Positions 38,655 through 46,496 of a stretch of 50,065 bases of DNA are shown here, piece by piece. The notes under the pieces are model-generated. The model had not been told where the DNA came from. It ran no database searches and saw nothing but the letters and a program-made list of their open reading frames with translations. The position numbers were made by a program, and so were the translations under genes. The DNA is taken from the NCBI RefSeq assembly GCF_000717645.1, contig NZ_JNZZ01000036.1, positions 1-50,065 of the forward strand. The letters are read 5' to 3'. Each line of letters begins with the position of its first letter. Position 1 is the stretch's first letter. The stretch is from Streptomyces californicus. GTDB lineage: Bacteria; Actinomycetota; Actinomycetes; Streptomycetales; Streptomycetaceae.

Positions 38655-39509
38655 TCAGCGGTGTGCGGGTGCGCCGTTCAGCACGGCCATCGGGACGTCG
38701 GAATCGATTAGCGTCCGGATGTCGGCGAAGGCCGCGGCGAGGACATCGCCGGGGCGCTCGATCTTGAAGCCGAGGCGCAGCTCGCCCTTCGCCTTGTCCA
38801 GGCGGTACTTGAAGCGGGCGATCACCTTGTAGGGCTCGGTGCCCTCGAAGGGCCGCAGGGCCAGGGTCAGCGTCGCCGGGATGGTGATGTCGCCCTTGTG
38901 GCCGGCCTTCCCGGTCTGCTCCTCGACGTACGAGAACTTCCTGGCACCGGAGTCGAGCCGCTGGGACGACTGGAACTCGGCGGAGGTGGTCACCTCGAAG
39001 GACTCGGCGAGCTCCAGCATCGTGGCGGCCGTCGGCTCGACCAGGTCGACGAGGTTGTCCTCGATGAACTCGGCGAACTGGCCCTGCGGGACCAGCTGGC
39101 CATCCATGGAGGTCCAGGCCCGCCAGGCGGACGTCTCGCGAAGGTGGAGCTCGACGCGGTGACCGCCCCAGCGGGCGTTCTCGCCGGTGTGGGCGTCGAG
39201 GACCGCGGTGATGGTGCGGCGCTCGACGTCCGCGTACACCTCGGAGTTGTCGTCGCCGTGCTTGTCGAAGTAGGCGAGGAAGGAGTCGACGTCGCGGACC
39301 AGGGTGGTGCCGGACTTCCGGGCCGGGACGCCGGTGTGCTCGGGGCCGGTGAGGTCGACCTTCTGGACATCGCCGCCCGGGGTGACGAGGGTGTAGAAGA
39401 AGCCGGGGTCGAGCTGGTGGGGCTGGGCGGCGCGCATGGCGACGTCGATGACGGCCTGGGTGCCGTTCAGGTCGGACGGCATGGCGGCGTCGTAGCGGTT
39501 CAGCGTCAC
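38655..39509 (-). CDS. DUF2303 (YfdQ-like) protein
   Basis: 284 residues from GTG 39509, overlapping the preceding stop (GTGA). Seen: FFYTLVTPGGDVQKVDLTG, VDSFLAYFDKHGDDNSEVYAD, RVELHLRETSAWRAWTSMDG, QGQFAEFIEDNLVDLVEPTAATMLELAESFEVTTSAEFQSSQRL, then a C-terminal PFEGTEPYKVIARFKYRL. These are the landmarks of DUF2303 phage proteins. Their role is unknown; they sit in early DNA-metabolism operons, as here. Confidence 0.85.
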   Translation of the reverse strand: MTLNRYDAAMPSDLNGTQAVIDVAMRAAQPHQLDPGFFYTLVTPGGDVQKVDLTGPEHTGVPARKSGTTLVRDVDSFLAYFDKHGDDNSEVYADVERRTITAVLDAHTGENARWGGHRVELHLRETSAWRAWTSMDGQLVPQGQFAEFIEDNLVDLVEPTAATMLELAESFEVTTSAEFQSSQRLDSGARKFSYVEEQTGKAGHKGDITIPATLTLALRPFEGTEPYKVIARFKYRLDKAKGELRLGFKIERPGDVLAAAFADIRTLIDSDVPMAVLNGAPAHR

Positions 39510-39898
39510 TTGGCGCTCCTGAGCTGGGTGGGGGCGGGGGTGGGCTCGACCTCGCGGAGCCCGGTGATGACGGGCTGGCGCGGGTCGGTGCGGGAGAGGT
39601 TGCCGGTGTCGTCGACGAAGAAGATCGACTTCGGGCGCTCGGCCTTGGGGACCTTCGAGGTGACGGTGTCCGTGACCGTGACGGTCCGGCCGTCGGTGCC
39701 CACGATCGGCTTCACGTCGATCTTCAGCGCGATGGCCCCGGCCTTCCCGGTCTCGCGGACGGCCTCGATGAGCTCGTGCAGGCGGGTGGACAGCTCGTCG
39801 TGCAGCTGGCCGCCGGACTGCTCCTGGAGGAATGCCGCGAACGGGCGGACCGTGCGCTCCTCGGTCTCCTCGGCGATGGGCTTGGTGGTGGTGCTCAT
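39506..39898 (-). CDS. Hypothetical early protein paired with DUF2303
   Basis: 130 residues from ATG 39898. N-terminal acidic helix (TEERTVRPFAAFLQEQSGGQLHDELSTRLHELIEAVRET), then a beta domain ALKIDVKPIVGTDGRTVTVTDTVTSKVP, IFFVDDTGNLSRTDPRQ. Occurs next to DUF2303 genes in phages. No known function. Confidence 0.7.
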   Translation of the reverse strand: MSTTTKPIAEETEERTVRPFAAFLQEQSGGQLHDELSTRLHELIEAVRETGKAGAIALKIDVKPIVGTDGRTVTVTDTVTSKVPKAERPKSIFFVDDTGNLSRTDPRQPVITGLREVEPTPAPTQLRSAK

Positions 39899-40197
39899 GA
39901 CTTCCTTCCTCGGACTGCTTGCTGTGCTGCTCGGTAGGTGTGGGCGGAGGCCCGGCGCTTGCCGGAGGCGACCGCCCGCTGGTCGAAGAGGGCGGAGGCG
40001 CTCTGGGGCGAGGGGGTGGTCCAGGCGCCCGCCGGCCAGCCGGGGCCGGGCGGTGGTTCCGGCCGCCCCCGGAGGGCTGACGGGGTGTGGGCGGGGCACC
40101 GGAGGCCGGGCAGGTAGCGGCGGACCGCGTCGCGCGCACGGCAGTACCGGCGGTCTGCGCCGATCCAGTGCGTGCACTCGGGCGGGGTCTCCGTCAC
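39895..40197 (-). CDS. Small basic zinc-binding protein
   Basis: 100 residues from GTG 40197 with GGAAGGAC upstream. The N-terminal ECTHWIGADRRYCRARDAV ... LRCPAH holds the C..H..C..C ligands of a zinc knuckle. Then Pro-rich linker and basic C-terminus RAAQQAVRGRKS. Probably nucleic-acid binding. Confidence 0.6.
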   Translation of the reverse strand: MTETPPECTHWIGADRRYCRARDAVRRYLPGLRCPAHTPSALRGRPEPPPGPGWPAGAWTTPSPQSASALFDQRAVASGKRRASAHTYRAAQQAVRGRKS

Positions 40198-40230
40198 CGT
40201 GCTGTCCTTCCGGGGGTTAGTGAGTGGTGG

Positions 40231-40271
40231 CCGGGTGCGCGGACGGAGCGGGTCAACGTCCGCGCACCCGG
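40231..40271 (-). terminator. Strong terminator after the whiB gene
   Basis: 15-bp perfect stem CCGGGTGCGCGGACG / CGTCCGCGCACCCGG with an 11-base loop. Confidence 0.78.
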
Positions 40272-40274
40272 TGC

Positions 40275-40562
40275 TCAGCAGGCGCGCTGCTGCTTCGGCC
40301 GCGCGCCGGTCCGGGTCGCCAGCTCGAAGCGCTGCTTGCCGGACTTCCCGCCCCGGATTCCGTGGCGGCTCGATGCCCCCATGCCGCGCTCCTCGATGAG
40401 GGCGGACTCCAGGCACGCGTCGCGGATCGGGCAGCGGAGACAGGTGGTCTTGGCCGCAATGCGGGCGGTGTTCGCCGCGCTGGTACGGCCCTCGGGGAAC
40501 CAGGTGTCCGTGTCGCAGCCCAGGCAGGCGGCGAGTCCCCACGGGACGTTGATCGGGGTCAT
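40275..40562 (-). CDS. WhiB-family transcription factor
   Basis: 95 residues from ATG 40562. Iron-sulphur cysteines: C13/C16, C41, C44 and C50 (CLRCPIRDAC, the CxxC-x5-C of Wbl proteins), an aromatic WFPEG, then the G(I/V)xGG turn GIRGGKSGKQ and a basic tail. Wbl proteins act with the host sigma factor; phage copies (e.g. TM4 WhiB) alter host regulation and exclusion. Strong terminator follows. Confidence 0.9.
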   Translation of the reverse strand: MTPINVPWGLAACLGCDTDTWFPEGRTSAANTARIAAKTTCLRCPIRDACLESALIEERGMGASSRHGIRGGKSGKQRFELATRTGARPKQQRAC

Positions 40563-40822
40563 CGGAGGTCGTCCTCTCCGGTGTGGATGGGGGCGTCGGG
40601 CCAGATGCCCCAGCAGTCGATGAGGTCGGCGGACGGGCCGCCGGGCTCGGTCTCGATGTCCGCCGTGGCGATCGCGGCGCGGAGGCGGTCAAGGCCGACC
40701 GTGAACTCGGAGTCGTCGTGCCTGCCGAGTGAGTAGGCGATGCGGGCAACGACACCGGCGGCGAGCGTCACGACGGCCCAGGTGAGGACGAGGCCGATGA
40801 CGATCCACTCGAAGACGTTCAT
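40559..40822 (-). CDS. Small membrane protein
   Basis: 87 residues from ATG 40822. One membrane segment MNVFEWIVIGLVLTWAVVTLAAGVVA at the start, then a soluble charged part (SEFTVGLDRLRAAIATADIETE). Overlaps whiB by 4 bases. Could anchor or regulate the Wbl protein; not recognised. Confidence 0.65.
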   Translation of the reverse strand: MNVFEWIVIGLVLTWAVVTLAAGVVARIAYSLGRHDDSEFTVGLDRLRAAIATADIETEPGGPSADLIDCWGIWPDAPIHTGEDDLR

Positions 40823-40896
40823 GCGCTCACCGCCGTGATGGTGTCGACCCAGGCGAGTGCCTCGGCGTCGCGCTGCTCGGGGGTGGGGTCCACCAC
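40819..40896 (-). CDS. 25-residue micropeptide
   Basis: GTG 40896 with GAGGAGGA 7 bases upstream. VVDPTPEQRDAEALAWVDTI then TAVSA, stop overlapping the start of the membrane protein gene (ATGA). May be a real peptide or a leader that sets translation of the pair. Confidence 0.45.
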   Translation of the reverse strand: MVDPTPEQRDAEALAWVDTITAVSA

Positions 40897-40922
40897 TGTG
40901 GGGTCCTCCTCTCTGGGGTGGT

Positions 40923-40956
40923 GCGGGTCCGGCCGGGAGTCGGCGGCCGGACCCGC
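40923..40956 (-). terminator. Terminator after the recombination ATPase gene
   Basis: 13-bp perfect stem GCGGGTCCGGCCG / CGGCCGGACCCGC, 8-base loop. Confidence 0.75.
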
Positions 40957-40969
40957 AGTCAGTGGTGGA

Positions 40970-42223
40970 TCAGGCGTGGGCGGGCTGCTTGGCGGCGTCC
41001 AGGAGCTTGTTCAGGTGCTCCCGGAAGCGGTCGGCCGCGTCGTCGCCGGTGAAGCCGTCGAGCGTCTCGATGACGACGGCGGCCTCCCCGAACGTCAGGT
41101 CGTTCTGGGTGGGGACCTGGCGGCCGACGATGAGGCTGATGGCGCGGAGGCGGCGCTCGCGGTCGCTGTTGTCGAAGCCGAGCCCGGCGAGGGCGGCGAA
41201 GATCTTCCGCGACTGCGGGGCCGTCACCGCCTCGCTGGCGGGTTGCTGGTCCGGGCCGATCGCTCCCTCGGCGGCGACCGCGTCGGAGGTGGAGTACGGG
41301 GCAGGCCCGGCCGGGGCCGACGGCGCGGCGGGCTGGGAGCGGAGCGCCGTACCGTACTCGGCGATCAGCGTGCCGATGGTCGTCGGCTCACCGGTCTTCG
41401 GGTGTAGCTGCCCGGTGTCCAGGAGCCCACGGCTCTTCGCCCGAGCGTGCAGAGCCAGAGCACCCTCGTAGGTCAGGCCGGGGGCCGTCAGGTCGGTCAT
41501 CAGGACCTCGATCGGGTCCACACCCTGGCCGAGCTGCTCAAGAATGATCTCTGCCAGGTCCTCGCCCGGGTGGTGGATCGTCAGACCCTCCAGCGGTTCG
41601 TACCGGGTCTTGGTGACGTTGCCGGTGCCCTCGACCATGTCGAGGATCAACCCGAGCTCGTACTCGGCACCTTCACGCTGGACTGCCTTGACGCCGACCT
41701 TGGTGACCTTCTTGCCCTCGATCACGTAGTCGCCCTTGGTGCGCATGGTGGCGATGACGTGGCCCGGGTAATTGAGGAGGGCGTCGAGCATGTCCTGCTC
41801 GATCGGGTTGCCCTCGCGCCAGCCGCCGAAGGACCCGCCCGCGCCGGGCTTCCGGCCGGCCTCCTCCACGATGGTGAGGAGACCGCCCCGGCCGTTCCAG
41901 AAGTGGGACCAGCTGTCGACGATCAGCACGCTGATGCTGGCGGCGCGGGCGGCGGCGATGGCCTGGATCAGGTGCCGGGGGTCGTGGGTGTCCATCGGCA
42001 TGTGACCGAACTCGTGGCCGCCGAGCTCGGGCTTGCCGGGGACGGGCGCGTAGGTGAGGGCGGAGCCGCGCTCGGTGTCGATGACGCCGATGGAGCCGCC
42101 CTTGGCGAGGCCCTCGGCGATACGGAGGGCCGACTTCGTCTTGCCGGAACCGGCCGGGCCCTGGAGGCCGATGCGGGCCTTAGCGGCTTCTCGGGTGGCG
42201 GGGGTGAAGGAGAAGGTGTTCAC
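40970..42223 (-). CDS. RecA-like P-loop ATPase (Sak4/AAA_24-type)
   Basis: 417 residues from GTG 42223, overlapping the upstream stop (GTGA). Walker A GPAGSGKT (22-29), Walker B-like ISVLIVDSWSHFW, and GMIDTERGSA-like GVIDTERGSALTYAP. Phage ATPases of this type bind the phage SSB and promote strand annealing. C-terminal part after about 270 is variable with HARAKSRGLLDTGQLHPKTG and DDAADRFREHLNKLLDA. Its partners SSB, exonuclease and initiator are in the same leftward transcription block. Confidence 0.85.
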   Translation of the reverse strand: MNTFSFTPATREAAKARIGLQGPAGSGKTKSALRIAEGLAKGGSIGVIDTERGSALTYAPVPGKPELGGHEFGHMPMDTHDPRHLIQAIAAARAASISVLIVDSWSHFWNGRGGLLTIVEEAGRKPGAGGSFGGWREGNPIEQDMLDALLNYPGHVIATMRTKGDYVIEGKKVTKVGVKAVQREGAEYELGLILDMVEGTGNVTKTRYEPLEGLTIHHPGEDLAEIILEQLGQGVDPIEVLMTDLTAPGLTYEGALALHARAKSRGLLDTGQLHPKTGEPTTIGTLIAEYGTALRSQPAAPSAPAGPAPYSTSDAVAAEGAIGPDQQPASEAVTAPQSRKIFAALAGLGFDNSDRERRLRAISLIVGRQVPTQNDLTFGEAAVVIETLDGFTGDDAADRFREHLNKLLDAAKQPAHA

Positions 42224-42519
42224 GTGGTGCTCCGGGGGTCGCGCTGCTGCGGGGTGGTGGTGAGGCGGCCGGTGGCGGTGTCGGCGATGAGCCACTTGGC
42301 GGCTTCGTGCATCGCGCCGAAACGCCTGGTCCGGGTGCGTCCGAGGGCCCGGGACTCGCCGGGCTGCGGCTTGCCGTACAGCTCAGTGGCGTGGGCGAGG
42401 AGGGCGGCGGAGAGCTCCGCCCCCGTCTCCGCCCGCAGCTGAGCGAGGAGGTTCGCGGCCTCGGTGGCGGGCATGCCCCCCTTGACGAGGCCCCGGTAGG
42501 CGCGGGAGTAGGCGCTCAT
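42220..42519 (-). CDS. Hypothetical helical protein
   Basis: 99 residues from ATG 42519. Helical: YRGLVKGGMPATEAANLLAQLRAETG, then MHEAAKWLIADTATGRLTTT. No motif known; couples to the ATPase by a GTGA overlap. Confidence 0.6.
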   Translation of the reverse strand: MSAYSRAYRGLVKGGMPATEAANLLAQLRAETGAELSAALLAHATELYGKPQPGESRALGRTRTRRFGAMHEAAKWLIADTATGRLTTTPQQRDPRSTT

Positions 42520-42767
42520 CCGCGCTCACCCCGCTTCACACCCGCGACCTCGTACCAGGCGGCGAACTCGCCGCTACCCATGCCCGGCTCGGAGCCGTCC
42601 ACGGCGGCCTGCATGGCGGTCGCGGCGGCCAGAGCGAGGGTGGCGTGTACCTGCGCCTCGGCGGCGAGAGCGGCACCGACGACCGGGTTGGCCCCGTCGC
42701 CGTAGGTGAAGTGGTGGGCGCGCTCGACGAGCCACTCGGCCTCGCGGTAGTGCTGGGGACCGTTCAC
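42516..42767 (-). CDS. Hypothetical protein
   Basis: 83 residues from GTG 42767 (GGGAGA upstream). Helical: REAEWLVERAHHFTYGDGAN, AALAAEAQVHATLALAAATAMQAAV. Overlaps neighbours by 4 bases. Function unknown; similar short helical proteins are frequent in Streptomyces phages. Confidence 0.6.
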   Translation of the reverse strand: MNGPQHYREAEWLVERAHHFTYGDGANPVVGAALAAEAQVHATLALAAATAMQAAVDGSEPGMGSGEFAAWYEVAGVKRGERG

Positions 42768-43019
42768 CGGGTATCTCCCACGCGGAGTTCGGCGAGGGCG
42801 GACCCGTACGCGGCGCAGTCCCAGGAGCAGAAGTACCGCTTCGGCTCCGTGGACCCGACCACCTCGATCAGGACCCAGCCGGGGTGGCGGCGGGCCCCAC
42901 CGGGCTGGGCGCCGCACCCGGTGGTCGTGCACCGGGCGGTCGTCTCCACGGCGCGGGGCGGCTTCGGCTCACCGACCACGCCCTTGTTCCACACCTTCTG
43001 CGGCTTGGTGGCGGCCATC
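42764..43019 (-). CDS. Small zinc-ribbon protein
   Basis: 84 residues from ATG 43019. ARCTTTGCGAQPGG and YFCSWDCAAYG give CxxxC...CxxxC, a zinc ribbon resembling small phage RNA/DNA-binding proteins. Coupled to both neighbours. Confidence 0.65.
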
Positions 43020-43740
43020 AGGCACCGTCCTTGGGCTTGGCGAGGAGGAAGTAACGGCCGTCGGCGGGGCCGTGGGCCGTGAGGAGGCCGCGGGCGGCGA
43101 GCTCGTTCAGGTCGCCCCGGGCTCCTCGGCGGCGTCCGCGCGTCGGGTAGCCGAGGTCCGCGTACACCTGCTCCGCGCGCCCGGTCTGCCACCGGGTGCC
43201 GGGGTCGTCCTGGATGTGGGCGAGCAGCTGCTGAGCCCGGTAGCTGAGCGCCGGCGCTCCCCAGGTCCCGGCGTCAATGCGGGCGACGATCTCGGCGCGC
43301 TCCTCGGCGGCGTCCGCGCACTGCACGCACAGCCAGCCGCTACCGTGCCGGACCCAGCCCCGCTCCTCGGCCTTCGAGGACCACTCTCCGAAACGGCAGC
43401 CCATCGCGGAGCAGCCGAGCATCTCGCCCAGCTCGGCCGGGGCGGACCGGTGCCGCCAGTGGATCTTCATGAAGCGTCGGGAGCCGCCGTACCCCTTCGT
43501 CTCGACCGTCACGTTCACGGCCTGGGCGACGTCGGCGATGCCCGGCAGGTCCGCGCGGACCATGTGGTTGGTGCCCTGCGAGATCAGGCCCGGCTGGTAG
43601 CCCTCGGGCAGCCAGCCGCCGATCTGCATATAGCTGTGCCCGTAGAAGTCGGGGGACAGCTCGGTCAGCGCCCAGTCGGTCAGGGTGACCGTGCCGTCGA
43701 ACAGCTCGACGGTCGCGGGCATGGTGGTGATGGCGTTCAT
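43018..43740 (-). CDS. Hypothetical protein with zinc motif and C-terminal winged helix
   Basis: 240 residues from ATG 43740. Middle: LGCSAMGCRFGEW ... GWLCVQCADAAEE, a C...C...C..C zinc site. C-terminal about 55 residues form a winged-helix-like domain: LSYRAQQLLAHIQDDPGTRWQTGRAEQVYADLG. N-terminal part LTDWALTELSPDFYGHSYMQIGGWLPEGY. Common in Streptomyces mobile elements. Function unknown. Confidence 0.65.
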   Translation of the reverse strand: MNAITTMPATVELFDGTVTLTDWALTELSPDFYGHSYMQIGGWLPEGYQPGLISQGTNHMVRADLPGIADVAQAVNVTVETKGYGGSRRFMKIHWRHRSAPAELGEMLGCSAMGCRFGEWSSKAEERGWVRHGSGWLCVQCADAAEERAEIVARIDAGTWGAPALSYRAQQLLAHIQDDPGTRWQTGRAEQVYADLGYPTRGRRRGARGDLNELAARGLLTAHGPADGRYFLLAKPKDGA

Positions 43741-44489
43741 CCGCGCTCACCGCCCTGCGCGGCCGTGACCGGCTCACGGACGGGGAGAATCGGGCCGAGC
43801 ATGTCGACCACGCCGGCCAGGCTGCACCGCTCCGGCCGGCCGTCCTTCGACAGCAGCGGCATCCCTTCCGCCGAGTAGTCGCCGTGGAAGTACCAGGTGT
43901 CGCCGGTGATGTCCTTGTGCCCGACGGCCAGGTCGTAGATGAGCCCGGCATGCCGATACGGGCGGCGGGCCTTGGCCTGGGCGATGAGCTGCACCTCGGG
44001 CAGGTCGTACGCCAGCACGCTCACCGGCACGTCGCCGATCGTCGTCCGGCCACACACCACGTAGTCGAGGCCGGTCAGCTGGTGCTCGACGATGCCCAGG
44101 GTGGACATCCACCCGGCCCACCGGGACAGCTCCGCGATCTGGAGACTGATCACGACGGTGTCGCGGTCGGCCCGGACACCGACGAAGTCCGGCTCGGCGG
44201 CGTAGGTGGCCCGGACGACGTGGACCAGCTGAGCGGCGCGCTCGCACGCCGCGTCCCAGTCCGACGCCTCCTGCTCCAGCTCCGTCGGCTCCGGCGGCGC
44301 GGCCTGCGTGGCCGGAGAGACCGGGGGCCACCCTTGCGGGGTCCGGCGGAGGACCGCGCCGAAGGCGCGCTCGGGGTCGACCAGAAGGCCGGCCCCATCG
44401 AGGGCGTGACCGATGGCGCTCGCGACGTCGCCGTCGCCGGCGAGCAGCTCACGGATCATCGTGATGGCCTGGGGGAGGTTTCCGTTCAT
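43737..44489 (-). CDS. Hypothetical protein, Streptomyces mobile-element family
   Basis: 250 residues from ATG 44489. MNGNLPQAITMIRELLAGDG, FVGVRADRDTVVISLQI, HQLTGLDYVVCGRTTIGDVPVSVLAYDLPEV. The N-terminus matches the BN159_2729-type family as I recall, of unknown role. It precedes the zinc/HTH gene in the same operon. Confidence 0.6.
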   Translation of the reverse strand: MNGNLPQAITMIRELLAGDGDVASAIGHALDGAGLLVDPERAFGAVLRRTPQGWPPVSPATQAAPPEPTELEQEASDWDAACERAAQLVHVVRATYAAEPDFVGVRADRDTVVISLQIAELSRWAGWMSTLGIVEHQLTGLDYVVCGRTTIGDVPVSVLAYDLPEVQLIAQAKARRPYRHAGLIYDLAVGHKDITGDTWYFHGDYSAEGMPLLSKDGRPERCSLAGVVDMLGPILPVREPVTAAQGGERG

Positions 44490-45079
44490 GCCGCCACCGC
44501 CAGACGGCGGCGCATCGTGGCCAGGCCCCGGTGCGTGAGCTGCTTGATGCTGCCCTCGCTCCGGTGCATCGCCGTGGCGGTCTCCCGGAGCGACAGCTGC
44601 CCGAGGTAGCGGAGCTGGACCGCGCCGTACTGGTCGGGGGTGAGTGCCAGGAGGGCGGTGTGCAGGGTGTCGGCGGCCTCGATGGCGGCGAGCTCGCGCA
44701 GCCCCTCGTCCTCCGCGCTGTCGACCAGGATGTCGCCGTCGAGCGTGACGGCGACGACGACCTCCAGCCGGGCCCGTGCGGTCTTGAAGTGGTCGACGAT
44801 CAGGTTGCGGGCGATGGTGACGAGCCAGGCGCCGAAGTCGCGGCCCTGCCAGGTGAACGTGTCGATCCGGCGCAGCGCACGGAGGAACGTCTCACTTACC
44901 AGGTCCTCGACGAGATGCACGTCACGGACGCGGCCCCGGATGTACCGGGACACCTCGGCGTGGTGCTCGTTGTAGAGGGTGGCGAATGCCTCCCGGTCGC
45001 CGCTGCGGGCGAGGACGAGGAGCTCCGGCTCCCGTCCCGCTCCCGGCGGGGTGATCTTGGGGCTAGCCTGTGGTTTCAC
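44486..45079 (-). CDS. ECF-like sigma factor
   Basis: 197 residues from GTG 45079 with AGGAGG upstream. Region 2: AFATLYNEHHAEVSRYIRGR ... EDLVSETFLRALRRIDTFTWQGRDFGAWLVTIARNLIVDHFK (the ECF -10 binding helices). Region 4: ALLALTPDQYGAVQLRYLGQLSLRETATAMHRSEGSIKQLTHRGLATMRRRL. No anti-sigma gene seen. Likely turns host polymerase toward phage genes. First gene of the long early operon after the Cro-like gene. Confidence 0.9.
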   Translation of the reverse strand: MKPQASPKITPPGAGREPELLVLARSGDREAFATLYNEHHAEVSRYIRGRVRDVHLVEDLVSETFLRALRRIDTFTWQGRDFGAWLVTIARNLIVDHFKTARARLEVVVAVTLDGDILVDSAEDEGLRELAAIEAADTLHTALLALTPDQYGAVQLRYLGQLSLRETATAMHRSEGSIKQLTHRGLATMRRRLAVAA

Positions 45080-45158
45080 GGCCTGCCTCCTGTTCTCTGG
45101 TGTGGTGGTGGGTCTGGGGTCGTCCGGTACTTGGCGGTGCGGGCGACCCCGCGGTCTG

Positions 45159-45683
45159 TCAGGCGGAGACCTGGGTGCGCTGGTCGCGCATCCCGTCGAG
45201 GACCGCCCTCGGGTCGAAGCGCCGACTGCGGCCGACGTAGTGCAGGCCCGGCCACGTACGGCCGGCCTCCTTCGCCGCCTTGATCTGCGCGTCGATCCAG
45301 CTCGGCGACTTCCGCAGGAAGCGCGACAGCTCGCGCTGGTCGAGCAGCTGCTCCGGCAGAGGTGCGGCCTTCCGCGACGCCGAGGCGCCGGATTCGTCAA
45401 TCTCCAATCTCCGTGGAGATGTAGATTTCACGATCGTGAGGAAGACGGTCTCGAAGAGCGCGTCGACCTCCTGGCCGAGGGCCTGGGCGATGAGCTCGGC
45501 GGCCCGCTCGGAACAGTCCTCGCGGGCGCTCTTGCCGGTCCCGGCGATGAAGCCGACGTACGCGGGCGAGAGGCCCTTCCCCGTCGGGTCCAGCTCCTTC
45601 GTTCGGGCGGCGAGGTGCGGGATGTCCAGCCCGGCCGCCCTTATGGCGGCTCGGAGCGGGGCTCCCTTGTCCAGTCGTCGCAT
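45159..45683 (-). CDS. Cro-like / early regulator with two HTH segments
   Basis: 174 residues from ATG 45683 with GGAGGATC upstream. N-terminal XRE-type HTH about 5-75: LRAAIRAAGLDIPHLAARTKELDPTGKGLSPAYVGFIAG. C-terminal HTH about 120-155: QRELSRFLRKSPSWIDAQIKAAKEAG. First gene leftward of the immunity region, directly downstream of a TTGACA (-35) and an operator; a second operator lies inside its own sequence. Position and direction are those of cro. Confidence 0.78.
   Translation of the reverse strand: MRRLDKGAPLRAAIRAAGLDIPHLAARTKELDPTGKGLSPAYVGFIAGTGKSAREDCSERAAELIAQALGQEVDALFETVFLTIVKSTSPRRLEIDESGASASRKAAPLPEQLLDQRELSRFLRKSPSWIDAQIKAAKEAGRTWPGLHYVGRSRRFDPRAVLDGMRDQRTQVSA
45400..45426. 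promoter_or_regulatory. Composite operator 1, inside the cro-like gene
   Basis: ATCTCC-a-ATCTCC-gt-GGAGAT-GTAGAT. Four hexamers in mirrored arrangement; same layout as operator 2. Confidence 0.6.
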
Positions 45684-45740
45684 GGTGATCCTCCGGCGCA
45701 TGGCCGAATAGGGGTTACGCGGGTCGTTCTGACCTGCGCT

Positions 45741-45767
45741 ATCTACAATCTCCATGTAGATGGAGAT
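45741..45767. promoter_or_regulatory. Composite operator 2, overlapping the leftward promoter
   Basis: ATCTAC-a-ATCTCC-at-GTAGAT-GGAGAT. It directly precedes the leftward -35 TTGACA (45770-45775 on the minus strand) and would block early transcription. Confidence 0.7.
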
Positions 45768-45870
45768 CCTGTCAAGGGGGCTCGCTCGGGCTGCGGGCAA
45801 GCTCAAGGGGGGCGCACAGGGGTCTTGTAGGTGCGCCGGTGCGCGGTCAAATACGGGTCAACGTGCTGGG

Positions 45871-45896
45871 ATCTACTTGCGCATGTAGATGGAGAT
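45871..45896. promoter_or_regulatory. Composite operator 3, near the repressor start
   Basis: ATCTAC-ttgcgcat-GTAGAT-GGAGAT. Two mirrored GTAGAT arms plus one extra GGAGAT. Lies 18 bases before the repressor start codon, so autoregulation is likely. Confidence 0.65.
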
Positions 45897-45913
45897 GCGG
45901 GATTCTGCCGTGT

Positions 45914-46345
45914 GTGACTACAGGCCCGAGCAACCCCGGCGACCCCCACGGGCGCGCCGCCGAGGACCCCGCCCCTGCTGGCGAGGACCTGGCAGCACTA
46001 CTAACCCGTCTCCTTGAGGAGGCGGGAGGCAAGTCGCAGAAGGACTTGGCGGACGCCTCCGGCGTCAAGCACCCCACCTTGAATCACTGGATCAAGAGGA
46101 CTCGCGGCACGAGCCGGATTCCCCCGGAGAGTTTGCGGGCGATCGGCAGTGTCTTTCGTGGGTGGGGGGTCGAGGTCACGCCACGCGAGCTGTTCGAGGC
46201 CGCAGGCCGTCCCGTCCCAGGGCAGGCGGACGAGGAGCGCGAGCGCCGGCTCCTCGACATCTACCGCCAACTGCCGACTAAGGCACAGCGCGCGCTCATC
46301 CAGAGCGCCGAGGCCATGCTGGCGGCCGCTCGCGTCTCGCACTAG
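45914..46345 (+). CDS. Prophage repressor (XRE-like HTH)
   Basis: 143 residues from GTG 45914 (the longer frame from 45839 would be translated across the operator). Acidic N-terminus (TTGPSNPGDPHGRAAEDPAP), then HTH about 30-75: LLTRLLEEAGGKSQKDLADASGVKHPTLNHWIKRTRG. C-terminal FEAAGRPVPGQADEERERRLLDIYRQLPTKAQRALIQSAEAMLAA: dimerisation-like helix. No clear RecA-cleavage domain, fitting control by antirepressor. Divergent to the cro-like gene across three operators. Confidence 0.82.
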   Translation: MTTGPSNPGDPHGRAAEDPAPAGEDLAALLTRLLEEAGGKSQKDLADASGVKHPTLNHWIKRTRGTSRIPPESLRAIGSVFRGWGVEVTPRELFEAAGRPVPGQADEERERRLLDIYRQLPTKAQRALIQSAEAMLAAARVSH

Positions 46346-46496
46346 CCGCTAAGGGTTGCCTAATTCGAGGGGGAATTCAGTCTTCCGAATGCATATGACG
46401 AAACGCCTGCGCCATATCCGCACACAGATGTAATCTTCAACCTCCGCTGTCCTCCCGTAGCGGCTACCGCACCTATGCGAGCCCTGGGGGATATCT
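46346..46496. other. Intergenic stretch
   Basis: No gene. Contains AATTC / GAATT arms (about 46,361-46,378) and distant inverted repeats TAGCCGCTA (46344-46352) and TAGCGGCTA (46458-46466). Confidence 0.4.

Noticed and set aside
45839..45913. Longer repressor from GTG 45839
   Set aside because: It would translate across operator 3 and add a Cys-rich, non-conserved-looking stretch; start at 45914 fits a promoter overlapping the operator.
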